The position numbers and the translations under genes were made by a program. Positions 7,742 through 15,842 of a stretch of 15,842 nucleotides of DNA are shown here, in pieces (the stretch's first letter is position 1; every line of letters begins with the position of its first letter). Under the pieces are notes generated by a model. That model did not search any database. It was not told where the DNA came from and was given only the letters and a program-made list of their open reading frames with translations. Source of the stretch: Mycoemilia scoparia (lineage: Eukaryota; Kickxellomycota; Kickxellomycetes; Kickxellales; Kickxellaceae); NCBI GenBank assembly GCA_027575805.1, contig JANBPU010000338.1, positions 1 to 15,842 of the forward strand, read 5' to 3'.

Positions 7742-10573
7742 CTATTTCAAGAGTCGCTTCAAACTCGGCTTCAAAGGCACCTTTTTTTTACAATCCAGTA
7801 TGACGCTATGGACGTGTTTATTCGAATGCGATCTATTGGCGGCTATAACCACGACATTTGGATGGTTTTTTATGAAATGCCTGCAGAGAATATCCAAATA
7901 CCTGTAGTTCTTTTGGTTATTAAAATAGTTGACCATGTTTATGAAAATTTTTGCGTCAGGAGTCAGTCCCATCTTTGGTATGCCTTGACAAACAAGATTC
8001 AGAGCTTCGTCCGGAGCACCCTTTTTGGCAAGGGCCTCCGCATATGATAAACAGTTATTCAGATTAACACCACAGCTTGCTCTCTTATGGCTAGCCCATA
8101 TATGACCATCCAAGACCAAAAGCGTAGTATCAATAGGGATACCAATTTGATGGTTACGACTAGCCTTGATCTTGCTTCCAAAATTCATAATCCAATTCCA
8201 AGCATTTTTGACATCATCAACGGTCGAATTCTTGTCAAAGCTTATTGAGTCGATATATGTTGACACCAACCCATGGAAAGCGCTTGGGGTTATTAAGCCG
8301 AATTTGGGATGCAGCTCAAGGACTTTTTTCATGATAAATCCAGTTATGTCGTTCCGACCCATGAAGTTATACATATTAAGTGCCAATCCGTAAACCATGC
8401 ACTTGGTCGATTCCTCAGTATAGTTCCGTTTAATCCAAATGGCCGATGTCCGTGGTATATCCCTTAGGGTGGATACCATCAATCGATGTGCTTCCTCAAA
8501 GCGGTGATGGATGGCCCGCTCATACAAAAGCGAGCCGATCGATCTCCAGTCTAGCATGGCACCAAGTCTTAAAGATTCTCGTAGCAACACACGCTCGAAT
8601 TTTTGCGAAAGTGGTAATATTAATCGATTGTACCACACGCTGTTGTTTTTTAAAATATTATTGGTAGTGTTTGGGTTGTATAAGTCTATAACATATCCAA
8701 AGCACATTACTTTCCCGGGTAAAAAGGTTCCCCGATAGTCCTCGCCAACACCGCTCTGTCGCTTCACTGCAGTTATATGCCTTAGCAGTATAACAAGGAT
8801 TTTGCAAATATCCTTGCGTGGCACTATAAATTTTTTTCCCGAAAAAGCACGTGCCAAAAATGCTTTTGAAAATACCACTTTGGAAATGAAATTCTCAGCG
8901 CTGATGCGGTTAATAATGTCCGGTTTGTCTACCAATATATAGTTTTGAGCATCCGATAGAAGTTGTCTGTCTTTGCTGTATCGCCCGACATTTTCAAGAT
9001 GGTATAAAATATACTCTGGGGAGATATCTTTTGCCGAAAATATCTCTTTGAAAAATTGGATCCTTTGATCCTTGTCCATTTTTTTGATATTCTCCTTTAA
9101 AATCGGCAGAGACTTATCAATTTTTGTGTGAAGATGGAATCCAAACTTTAGCATAACCAGGAAAGCCTCAGAAAGTGGCCTTGTTTCGAATAGCCGCTTT
9201 ATGACGATCTCGGGCGTAGTGCTTATGATTTTGCATTTATACCTAAGGCGAAGATCCAAATACTTGTCCAGCTTCTCATAGTTGCCAACGCTTTCGTAAT
9301 AGTTTATCGCTTTATCAACCGCATATGTAAGTATCTTAAAGGGCGAAATTGTCAGCTTTGTAAAGTTGATCAGGTTACATAATGACTTTTTGTCCAAAAA
9401 CAGCTCTATAAGCATCACCCAGTCCTCGCGATTAATGGACCTTATCGCTTCTGGAAAGCAATTTCTCACTTTTTTTTCCAGAATACTGCGGGCATGCTCT
9501 TTTTTTCCCAGCAACCTGTACATAATGATGATGTCTATTGTCAGGAAGTTTACGGTAGAGGATAGCGAACGTCGAGGGTCTGTCAAGGATTTTCTGGATT
9601 TCGCGAAAACAGCGTCACGATGCAATTCAATGCTCTCTATGTCCTTGAGTGTGCCGTAGCTCCGAAGTAGCGTCGTCAATAACGAATAGCAGTAATAGGA
9701 AAGCGCTTCAGGCCTGATCTTCATCATATCCAATAACCTTTCCATAACGAATCTCTCATCTTGACCAAACTGCTGAGTCCTGTATGTGCGCATATACAGT
9801 ATTTGAATTGATCTTTCAACCAGCTTGTTATTACTAAAATCCACACCCCTTTTCAAGTATTCCAATAGCACATCCCAGGCCAACTCGAAATTAGTAACGG
9901 TTAATTTTAGATGCATTTCTTGCTCGTGAAACCGTATCCATCCGGGATTCTCTCCAAGTGTATCTTCGACCCAGGAAGCTGTCTCCCTAAGTTCTTCAAA
10001 CAGCGCTATGGTCTTACTGTGGAATTTCCTTCGCATTTTGAGCGGAACAGGAAACATATTTAGCCCTAACAGCGTATTCATGCAGCTGAAGCACATTTCT
10101 TGGATGGATCGTATGTCCAAGTTGTATTTCCTAACGTTTTGGCTTGTTGAGAATTTTCCAACTAGGTCGTTAAGCTTGGGGTTCATGTCTTTTAAAAACG
10201 TCAGCTGTCTTATCGCCGTACGACCCAAATTGACCTGGGCTAGCTTTTTCTTGATATTTTCTAGCTCATCGACAATCACTTGGTCTGTTATTAAGAGGCT
10301 TTTTGATTCTTGTTGCGGTGAAAGTTGGGTTATTTTATCTATTGCATCCCTGGTGGAATAATATGGTAATGGTTTTTTCTGCAAAGTATGCGGTGAGTAG
10401 TGTGGGTTTTTATGAAATTCCTTTGTTTCTTTTGCTATGGTGGAAATGGATATAAGTGATTTAAGAGAAATTGCAGGCTGAATGCTCTTTATATTGCAGC
10501 TTTGAAGTGCAAACTGAAATCGACCCTGAATGACGACAGGCTTATTTAAAACAGTTAAACAACACCTGTACAT
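7742..10573 (-). CDS. PPR-like protein, probably mitochondrial, 943 aa
   Basis: One intronless frame of 943 residues. The first 48 residues have Arg/Lys at 3, 11, 18, 29, 38 and 48, many Ser and Ile, and no acidic residue: a typical mitochondrial presequence. The body is helical and basic, with repeating helix pairs. The clearest pentatricopeptide-like unit is near the C-terminus (about 840-905: YAEALAKKGAPDEALNLV, GLTPDAKIFINMVNYF). Earlier segments such as ILYMRTYRTQQFG, IIMYRLLGKKEHARSILEKKV and YGLALNMYNFMGRNDITGFI fit degenerate repeats. Fungal proteins of this type bind mitochondrial transcripts for maturation, stability or translation; its target cannot be told. Fungal PPR proteins diverge fast, so the member is not named. 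It is divergent from the 11074 gene. Some HEAT- or TPR-like solenoid is the alternative. Confidence 0.75.
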   Translation of the reverse strand: MYRCCLTVLNKPVVIQGRFQFALQSCNIKSIQPAISLKSLISISTIAKETKEFHKNPHYSPHTLQKKPLPYYSTRDAIDKITQLSPQQESKSLLITDQVIVDELENIKKKLAQVNLGRTAIRQLTFLKDMNPKLNDLVGKFSTSQNVRKYNLDIRSIQEMCFSCMNTLLGLNMFPVPLKMRRKFHSKTIALFEELRETASWVEDTLGENPGWIRFHEQEMHLKLTVTNFELAWDVLLEYLKRGVDFSNNKLVERSIQILYMRTYRTQQFGQDERFVMERLLDMMKIRPEALSYYCYSLLTTLLRSYGTLKDIESIELHRDAVFAKSRKSLTDPRRSLSSTVNFLTIDIIIMYRLLGKKEHARSILEKKVRNCFPEAIRSINREDWVMLIELFLDKKSLCNLINFTKLTISPFKILTYAVDKAINYYESVGNYEKLDKYLDLRLRYKCKIISTTPEIVIKRLFETRPLSEAFLVMLKFGFHLHTKIDKSLPILKENIKKMDKDQRIQFFKEIFSAKDISPEYILYHLENVGRYSKDRQLLSDAQNYILVDKPDIINRISAENFISKVVFSKAFLARAFSGKKFIVPRKDICKILVILLRHITAVKRQSGVGEDYRGTFLPGKVMCFGYVIDLYNPNTTNNILKNNSVWYNRLILPLSQKFERVLLRESLRLGAMLDWRSIGSLLYERAIHHRFEEAHRLMVSTLRDIPRTSAIWIKRNYTEESTKCMVYGLALNMYNFMGRNDITGFIMKKVLELHPKFGLITPSAFHGLVSTYIDSISFDKNSTVDDVKNAWNWIMNFGSKIKASRNHQIGIPIDTTLLVLDGHIWASHKRASCGVNLNNCLSYAEALAKKGAPDEALNLVCQGIPKMGLTPDAKIFINMVNYFNNQKNYRYLDILCRHFIKNHPNVVVIAANRSHSNKHVHSVILDCKKKVPLKPSLKRLLK

Positions 10574-11073
10574 TCCATATGTGTATATTATTCAATGCAA
10601 ATAACTAAAAGTAGTTTAAACAAGTGATAGTAGAGTTTGCCTGATCAAGTAAACTTATAATTGGAGGCCTGGATTTTTAGTATCATGGAATAAAATTAGG
10701 ACAACTAGCAATAAAGCTTATCCATAAAATTGAACCCAAGTGGAATTTTTAGAGTTTGATCCGTTGCAATCACCAAAAATAAATTGCTGGCTAATCATAG
10801 AATAGCAATCAGATATCGTGATTAGGGTAAAGGCGCTTACTTGGCGTGTCCACAGTCAGTCAGAATGGAAAATCTTAATAGTACTCTTTGGTAACTTTTA
10901 CTTCCAGAATAATCAAATATACGCATTTAATCCCATCCACAACCAATTTCAGCAGCTATTTTGTAAACCTGTATATTTTTAACTAAGCGAGTAACAGCGG
11001 AGTCAATTTCATTCACCATCCAATTGACATAGGGGCCCCACATTAACATACATATATTTATTGGCTACTAAAA
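10574..11073. other. Divergent promoter region
   Basis: The 500 bp between the divergent starts of the PPR-like gene and the 11074 gene. AT-rich, no open frame of note, no MITE copy. It must contain both promoters, but I see no clear bidirectional element. Confidence 0.5.
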
Positions 11074-12289
11074 ATGGACTACATTCGGTCAGCTGAAAAT
11101 ATGCGGACGGCAATTCATGGACTGACTTACCAAGAGGTCCTTCGAGGCTCAGCTAATCGTTTGCTATATTCCAAATTTTATACAGTATTTTACATATCAA
11201 TGATTGTGTTGTCAATGATATCGCTAATAACAGTAAGTCCAAGGCGCAGTGGTATAATATTATGGTTAAAGGATTTAGGGTATCATTAAATTCCAAAAAA
11301 CTAGGCTTTAAATATAAATGGGGAGCCAAAATGATTTAGTATATGCGTATATTAACTTTGTGTGTTTCTATAAATACTGTTCTATAGGCATTAATTGAAA
11401 CATGGTCAGTATATTAGCATAAAATATTTGGCGTTGAGATGTATATATATATATATATATATTAGACATAAAAATATCTAATCAGCTATAACTCCGGGTT
11501 ATTTATTTTTATGTCAATCTAGTCCTTCGGTATTCTTTATCGTCATTGAATCCATAGTTTGTATATGTATGGTAGCAGAAATTATGACAAGAGCAATCGC
11601 AATGGGAAAGGTATGTCTTTCTAAACCATATTTTCGTCACCATTGCTTTATAATGAGCCCTATATTTCATTGCAAAGAGACTTCAAATAATATCAACAAT
11701 CGTATCTTTGTGGATTTAGGACTTTTGGAAATCTCCATGGAACTACTTTGACATCCTTATTGTCTTATTCTGCCTTATCACCCTGATCCTTTTGTCAAAG
11801 GGATGTTCGCCAAGCTACAACTCAGAGGAACTGCTAAACACCATATTACTGGTTGTTCGCAATGCATTCCAAGTCTTCCGGTTACTGGCTACTATCCGAA
11901 AGTAAGAAAATATAAAAATAGACCCTTTCTAGGCTTTTGCCACCCAACACCTACTGTGGTTAAAAATATTAACCATGTTGTCTTTATTGAATAGAAATCA
12001 GCGCCAGGCATCCGCATTAGATGCAAGTATACAATTTGATGATGGCTCATCTAGAAACCCAAACATCCTGGATGATATTGAGGATATCGATACGATTGTT
12101 ATTGATGATGGCCAAGGCCAGTTTCGGTCCAGCAGTGTTATCTACGACGCATCCGAAATCCAGAACCCCCAGGATCCAGCATACTTGGGGTTAGACCGGA
12201 CAGATAGCCGTGGATCTGTTGCATCATCAGTGCGCTCCGTTTCTAGCGGACTTACTGGAAGACGGAGGCCGAATAACGGTGGAGACTAG
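11074..12289 (+). CDS. Voltage-sensor-like four-span membrane protein
   Basis: 246 aa in five exons: 11074-11232, 11388-11404, 11523-11610, 11720-11901, 11995-12289. Four hydrophobic segments: about 37-57, 62-84, 97-114 and an S4-like 128-149. Segment 2 carries E68 and E78, segment 3 the FWKSPWNYFD pattern typical of S3 in ion-transport-superfamily proteins, and segment 4 has R135, R142 and R148 (VVRNAFQVFRLLATIRK). From memory, fungi have a conserved family with CPS/CPT, FWKS, GCS and RN..Q..RL blocks in this order, annotated as ion-channel-like. There is no pore module, so it is either a stand-alone sensor-like domain or a structural relative; channel activity is not shown. The S4 arginines are spaced 6-7, not every third. 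The tail (150-246) is cytosolic-looking, acidic then Ser/Arg-rich. Exon 2 is only 17 nt. Confidence 0.8.
11388..11404 (+). other. 17-nt microexon
   Basis: Bounded by TATAG and GTCAGT, it encodes A-L-I-E-T and two bases of a Cys codon. It enters in phase 0 and leaves in phase 2, which is exactly what exon 3 needs (TG+T, then CCT TCG). Skipping it would shift the frame. Confidence 0.75.
11442..11462. repeat. (TA)n run in an intron of the 11074 gene
   Basis: About 21 bp of TA dinucleotides within intron 11405-11522, matching the runs in introns of two other genes here. Confidence 0.9.
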
Positions 12290-12613
12290 ACCATCTCTAA
12301 ATATAAAAGCGCTTATTATGTATTGGCTTTATTTTTTCAAACAACCATATAATTTTTAAAGCATCTCTCCTTTCATTTACTACTATTAGATCTGACACTA
12401 TAGCAATAAGACATATTTTAATACTTTTAATTAAACCAATGATTCTGAATTATGGATTGAAAATGCTGCTGCTACACGGCGATCAACAATTATTTTGTTT
12501 GCAAAATAAAAGTATCCGCCTTAGTCCTTTAATGTGAGTCTAGATAGTTACTATCACCTACTGCTAGCAGGGCCATGTTTGTAATAATGTAAAGTTGCTG
12601 TAGCAACACTACC
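12290..12613. other. Convergent 3' spacer
   Basis: AT-rich spacer between the ends of the 11074 gene and MITE copy 4, with AATAAAA-type sequences suited to 3' ends. No gene seen. Confidence 0.55.
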
Positions 12614-12720
12614 ATTTGGATCATAATTTTTGAAGGGTTAACGATTATAGGGGCAATCCCAGCCAAATAGATGTCCTGGTTTACTAGTAAACATTCACTC
12701 TTCTAAAATAATTTCCTATT
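12614..12720 (-). mobile_element. MITE copy 4, abutting a stop codon
   Basis: About 107 bp, inverted relative to the other three copies. On the minus strand it shows GAATGTTTACTAGTAAAC, then GACATCTATTTGGCTGGGAT, then TGCCCCTATAATCG and CCTTCAAAAATTATGATCC. Compared with copy 2 it lacks about 13 bp that include the small TTGGTCACCAA palindrome, while the central palindrome is extended to a perfect GTTTACTAGTAAAC. Its outer end touches the TAA stop (12723-12721) of the Sec14-type gene, so the MITE is the start of that gene's 3' UTR. Confidence 0.8.
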
Positions 12721-14225
12721 TTAGTTGTTAACAAGCCCCAGGCGGTGATAAATAGTTCTGGCATGAACATGATCGCGATATGATTTACTGATCCCAATAA
12801 ACTTTTCTATTGTTTCATCCCGCTTCTTCTTTGCTTCTTCTACCTTTTCTTTAGATATATTTGGGTCGCTCCATTCCCGTGTGGCAGTTTCCAGTTCTTC
12901 AATTGATTTTATACGCTCTGTTTTGAGTCTGCAGATCTCCTCGGCGTCATACATCCTGTCATTCTCACCAGGCCTTGGCATCACGTACTCATAATGATAG
13001 TCGCACTTTCCTTCGTATTCAGAAAGCAGCTGATCCTCACTAATAAACTTGAGTAATTCTTGTTTGGAATTTACGAAATTGACTTTCGAGGCCACAACGG
13101 GATCTAGCATTCCTTTGACAGCCTTCCATAATAGTGAGAATATGCTGTTGGCCTTGTAAACAATAAGAATACCAAGACATTCGGGATAGTAGTCGGTTAA
13201 GACCTTTAAGAAGGCACGGAACCCTTTCCAGTCCTAAAACGAAGAATATAATCACGTACAATCATGTACAAGACAATGAGCATTTCTGTTAGAGTGGATC
13301 GTCTTTATGGAATACATACATGTATATATACACATATGGATTGTCTATGTGATATTTATAGCATCGGTTCGAGTGTTTATACATGTAAGAATAAAGGAGA
13401 GGCACTTACAACATTGGCCATAGAAATATGTTGTAGATCAAAGAAAATACAGGCCTTTTCAGCAGGATGAACAAGAGACAGACGAGCCATTTCGATCAAG
13501 TAGATGATATATCTAACAAAATGTTCAATAGGTTGGTCCTTTCCAAAATGTGTATGGGCGGGAATATAGAACACTGGTTGACCGATCCTATCAACGCCAT
13601 GGAGGAATCCCAACCCTTTCTTTATCAGTCGCAGGTTTATCAAGCTTTCGCCATACCACTGGATCTTTGTGATATTTTCGGTAGTTCTCCAGCTCAAGCA
13701 ATTCATGATCATATTATACCCATCATTGACATTCCATTTTCTGGCCCTCAAGAATCTGAGCATAAGGTAGTCGGGGTTGTCGCACATTATGCTGTCCCAA
13801 AAGGCATCCCTGACTGTATGGTTGGTAAGTTTTTCGTTGAATGGAGGGGGGACACTTTCTTTGGATGCCATGTGCCTTACCAATTGTTTGTAATGGATAT
13901 CATGGTGCTCAACCTTCTTTTTGCCAAACCCAAATAGACTGAAGCCATTAGTGAGAGCAGATGTATTAGTAGCAGGCTCTGACTTCGAAGACTTCATGTT
14001 GCCGCCATCTTTAGCGTGGTCTTCAATGTTTTCGTCACTATCTTTTTCTGAAGGGTCAATGATGGGTTCTGAATGTCCAAGCTCCTCAATGTTCTTGTCA
14101 AATGCGGCAAGAAGCTTAACCCAAAGCTGTCTTAGCAAGTCTTTTTGGTGCTCAGTCAAGTGGCCGTTTGTACCCTCGAGGTTCAACTTGCCGCTTATAT
14201 ATTGCTCGACTACTGGATTACCCAT
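12721..14225 (-). CDS. Sec14-like CRAL-TRIO lipid-transfer protein
   Basis: Likely binds and moves phospholipid between membranes, as Sec14-family proteins do; closest in feel to the fungal Csr1/Sfh2-type subgroup. Two exons on the minus strand, 14225-13410 and 13233-12721, with a 176-nt GT-AG phase-0 intron; 442 aa. ATG at 14225 (MGNPVVEQY) is chosen because the frame further upstream has no ATG. Residues 1-110 are partly acidic and disordered (SEKDSDENIED). A CRAL-TRIO-N segment follows at about 133-180 (FWDSIMCDNPDYLMLRFLRARKW). The lipid-binding fold spans about 205-365 (VDRIGQPVFYIP, FFDLQHISMANV at the exon junction, YYPECLGILIVYKANSIFSLLWKAVKGMLDPVVASKVNF, LLSEYEGKCDYHYEY). The C-terminus is a charged coil (KTERIKSIEELE, KVEEAKKKRDETIEKF). 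The stop codon abuts MITE copy 4. Confidence 0.92.
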
Positions 14226-15739
14226 ATTCACTACTACCGTTGTTATTACCACTACTAATAGCGATTCTTTGTGAAAGAAAGGGACAAATGAATAATTAAA
14301 TGCGGGCCAAGCAGTATAGAGATAGAGATAGATGCCTGGGGATATTTAAAATGAAATTGAAAGGGAAAAGAAAGTAGAGATGATGTCTGATCTTCGCCAC
14401 ACTTGGTTTCTTGATTTCAAAAAGGCCTTCCCACAGTTATGAGTTGCTTTTTGATATTTCGACCTTGTTTTTATAGTATGACTGCATACACACACAGGCA
14501 CACATGTGTCCGCATCAAGTTTTTCCTGTGACCTTGAATTAACAAGCAAATCTTGTGTATGTGTGTTTGTAGCGACTTTGACAAGAGGAGAGAATAAGGA
14601 AAATGTGGACTGTGGGGAGGAGAGAAAGTGAGATGATGCAAAATGGCACGCCACCGTCTACTGGCTTATAACAAACATAACATACTTGGCTCGACATACG
14701 CAGCCAGGCAAGGACTTTTTCGCATTCAACTAATGTCAATATGTTTGATCAAAAACCTCTTGACGTGTAATACACCTCACTCACTATTATAAACACCTAG
14801 ACTCATAACGCTGGTCATCTGGCAAGTTCTCCACCAAAAGTGATCAGACTGGTACCCCCTACACTCCCTGAAAGCCAGCCCATAACTCATATGTTTTAGC
14901 TGGAGTTTGAGTGATGACTGGCTATTATCCAGGGGACATCCTAGTATCCTTTTAGAGTAGACTCTGCCATCTGAACAGTGATTGATCAACAGATCCGTTT
15001 GGCTTTCTTGCCGATGTGACTTGTGATCTTCGTCATGCAACTTTGTGGAGATGGTTGGGTTTAGACGTCTTGGCACTTTTCAAGCAAACCATGATGCTTT
15101 TCTTAGCAAAATCCCATGTTGATGCCACTTAGCTAGATTTGGCTCTGCATTAAGACCATCAATGTATTTTTGAAGTTTTCATGACGATCTGGATCTAATG
15201 ATGATGATATATGGTTACTGTAGCACGAGATATTTAGTGTGTTCTATCTGATGTTTGAAAGAAGATCAAAATACGATTTGTGGTATGGCTGGGATTTATA
15301 CTATGAGTTTCAACTGTATATACAATGTTTCTTTGTCTGAAGCCAGCCTCCACTGAATATAAACCAACTCATCTGATTTAAAGCGTGTCGGTCTGTTAAG
15401 GCCTGGGAACTATTTTGATATATCGATGCTCTTATAAGCAGCCCCATGCTCATCAAATACAAATGGCAGAGTCTCCTCTAATAGTGTACTATGATTTCAC
15501 CCCCATACATTTTGGGTATATATATTTTTCAGAAAATAATTATGGGACATTTAAAATTCAAGGTATTGGGTTTAGTTTCTGTCTTTTGTTAACATTTTTT
15601 TCCTAAAAATTTAAATTCAAAATAATCAGTTAGTAGTACTACATTAGACATACATAAACATATAAATAAATGTTATAATAATACTACCACTTTATCTTAT
15701 CCTATTAAAAACTTTAAAATAGTTAGTTTCATAACACAC
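14226..15739. other. Long gene-poor stretch
   Basis: 1.5 kb with no gene I can support. The first part is the 5' region of the Sec14-type gene, with GATA-like and CA-rich low-complexity patches (14314-14330, 14488-14508). A minus-strand frame at 14739-14539 includes CYVCYKPVDGG, which looks vaguely like half a zinc knuckle, but nothing continues it. A minus-strand frame at 15076-14777 is open for 99 codons without an ATG. Both could be relics. The last 130 bp before 15740 is very AT-rich. Confidence 0.5.
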
Positions 15740-15842
15740 TGTTGGGCCGTAGCCCACATGGTCCGCCCTGAATGATCCCAGATGGGATTATTCCATCCTG
15801 AACGATTCAGGATCGCCCTGAACAACTTTCAGTTGATCAGAG
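15740..15842 (+). mobile_element. Probable LTR retrotransposon edge
   Basis: At 15740 the base composition jumps from very AT-rich to GC-richer DNA that runs off the window. The block begins TGTTGGGCCGTAGCCCACA, a TG start with a short inverted repeat, the form common at the 5' end of fungal LTRs. Three further perfect small inverted repeats follow: ATCCCA-GA-TGGGAT (15775-15788), ATCCTGAA-CGA-TTCAGGAT (15795-15813) and CAACT-TTC-AGTTG (15823-15835). CGCCCTGAA occurs twice (15764, 15814). No coding part is in the window, so a MITE or other repeat is possible. Confidence 0.45.

Noticed and set aside
7808..10361. Six plus-strand frames antisense to the PPR-like gene
   Set aside because: All are shorter shadows of the continuous 943-codon minus-strand frame, which also has a convincing presequence.
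11569..11751. Plus-strand 60-aa frame, and its neighbour at 11803-11994
   Set aside because: These read through or out of frame with introns of the 11074 gene. The 109-nt intron is not a multiple of three, and the spliced frame restores the conserved FWKS block.
1201..14225. A single functional gene cluster linking these genes
   Set aside because: The genes serve unrelated cell functions, lie on both strands and have ordinary spacing. Nothing suggests a biosynthetic or defence cluster.
13467..14274. Plus-strand frames of 156 and 117 codons
   Set aside because: Antisense to the Sec14-type gene exon 1, whose CRAL-TRIO motifs are unmistakable.
14539..14739. Minus-strand frame with a CYVCYKP zinc-knuckle-like string
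   Set aside because: Only one Cys pair, followed by low-complexity sequence; no second pair and no splice partner found.
14777..15076. Minus-strand 99-codon frame as a transposon fragment
   Set aside because: Starts with GTG and shows no reverse transcriptase, integrase or transposase motif. Frames on either side are full of stops.
15740..15842. CRISPR-like array
   Set aside because: The hairpins differ from one another in sequence and spacing, and the genome is eukaryotic.

Overview
The window looks like nuclear DNA of a fungus. It is AT-rich and has a yeast-like cytosolic tRNA-Ile(AAU), genes cut by many short introns (81-241 nt) with fungal-style splice sites, and several fungal protein families. 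An early-diverging (zoosporic or zygomycete-grade) fungus is my guess, but the sequence does not prove a lineage.

Layout. 2-75 (+): tRNA-Ile. 84-1200: no firm gene, one weak spliced-gene candidate and MITE copy 1. 1201-2568 (+): intronless unknown protein of 455 aa. 2871-4576 (+): deoxyhypusine synthase in six exons. 4962-5240 (-): small LYR-type protein. 5476-7163 (-): SGT2-type TPR co-chaperone in seven exons. 7404-7681: MITE copy 3 abutting an orphan coding-like block. 7742-10573 (-): intronless PPR-like, probably mitochondrial protein of 943 aa. 11074-12289 (+): membrane protein resembling a voltage-sensor domain, five exons including a 17-nt microexon. 12614-12720: MITE copy 4, touching the stop codon of the next gene. 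12721-14225 (-): Sec14/CRAL-TRIO protein in two exons. 14226-15739: long non-coding stretch. 15740-15842: GC-richer, hairpin-dense sequence that looks like the edge of a retrotransposon LTR.

These are mostly unrelated housekeeping genes, not a pathway cluster. They cover translation-factor modification (hypusine), tail-anchored protein targeting (SGT2), mitochondrial functions (LYR, PPR), membrane and lipid functions. I found no operon-like or defence-like system.

The most notable observations are architectural. Four copies of one palindromic MITE family of about 107-121 bp occur in 12 kb; one lies inside an intron and two touch reading-frame ends. Two of sixteen introns are GC-AG, both with the identical donor AAG|GCAAGT. 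The SGT2 C-terminus is built from symmetric phase-2 exons that all split the same Lys-Met-Ala junction, so exon skipping stays in frame and retention of an intron gives an immediate stop.
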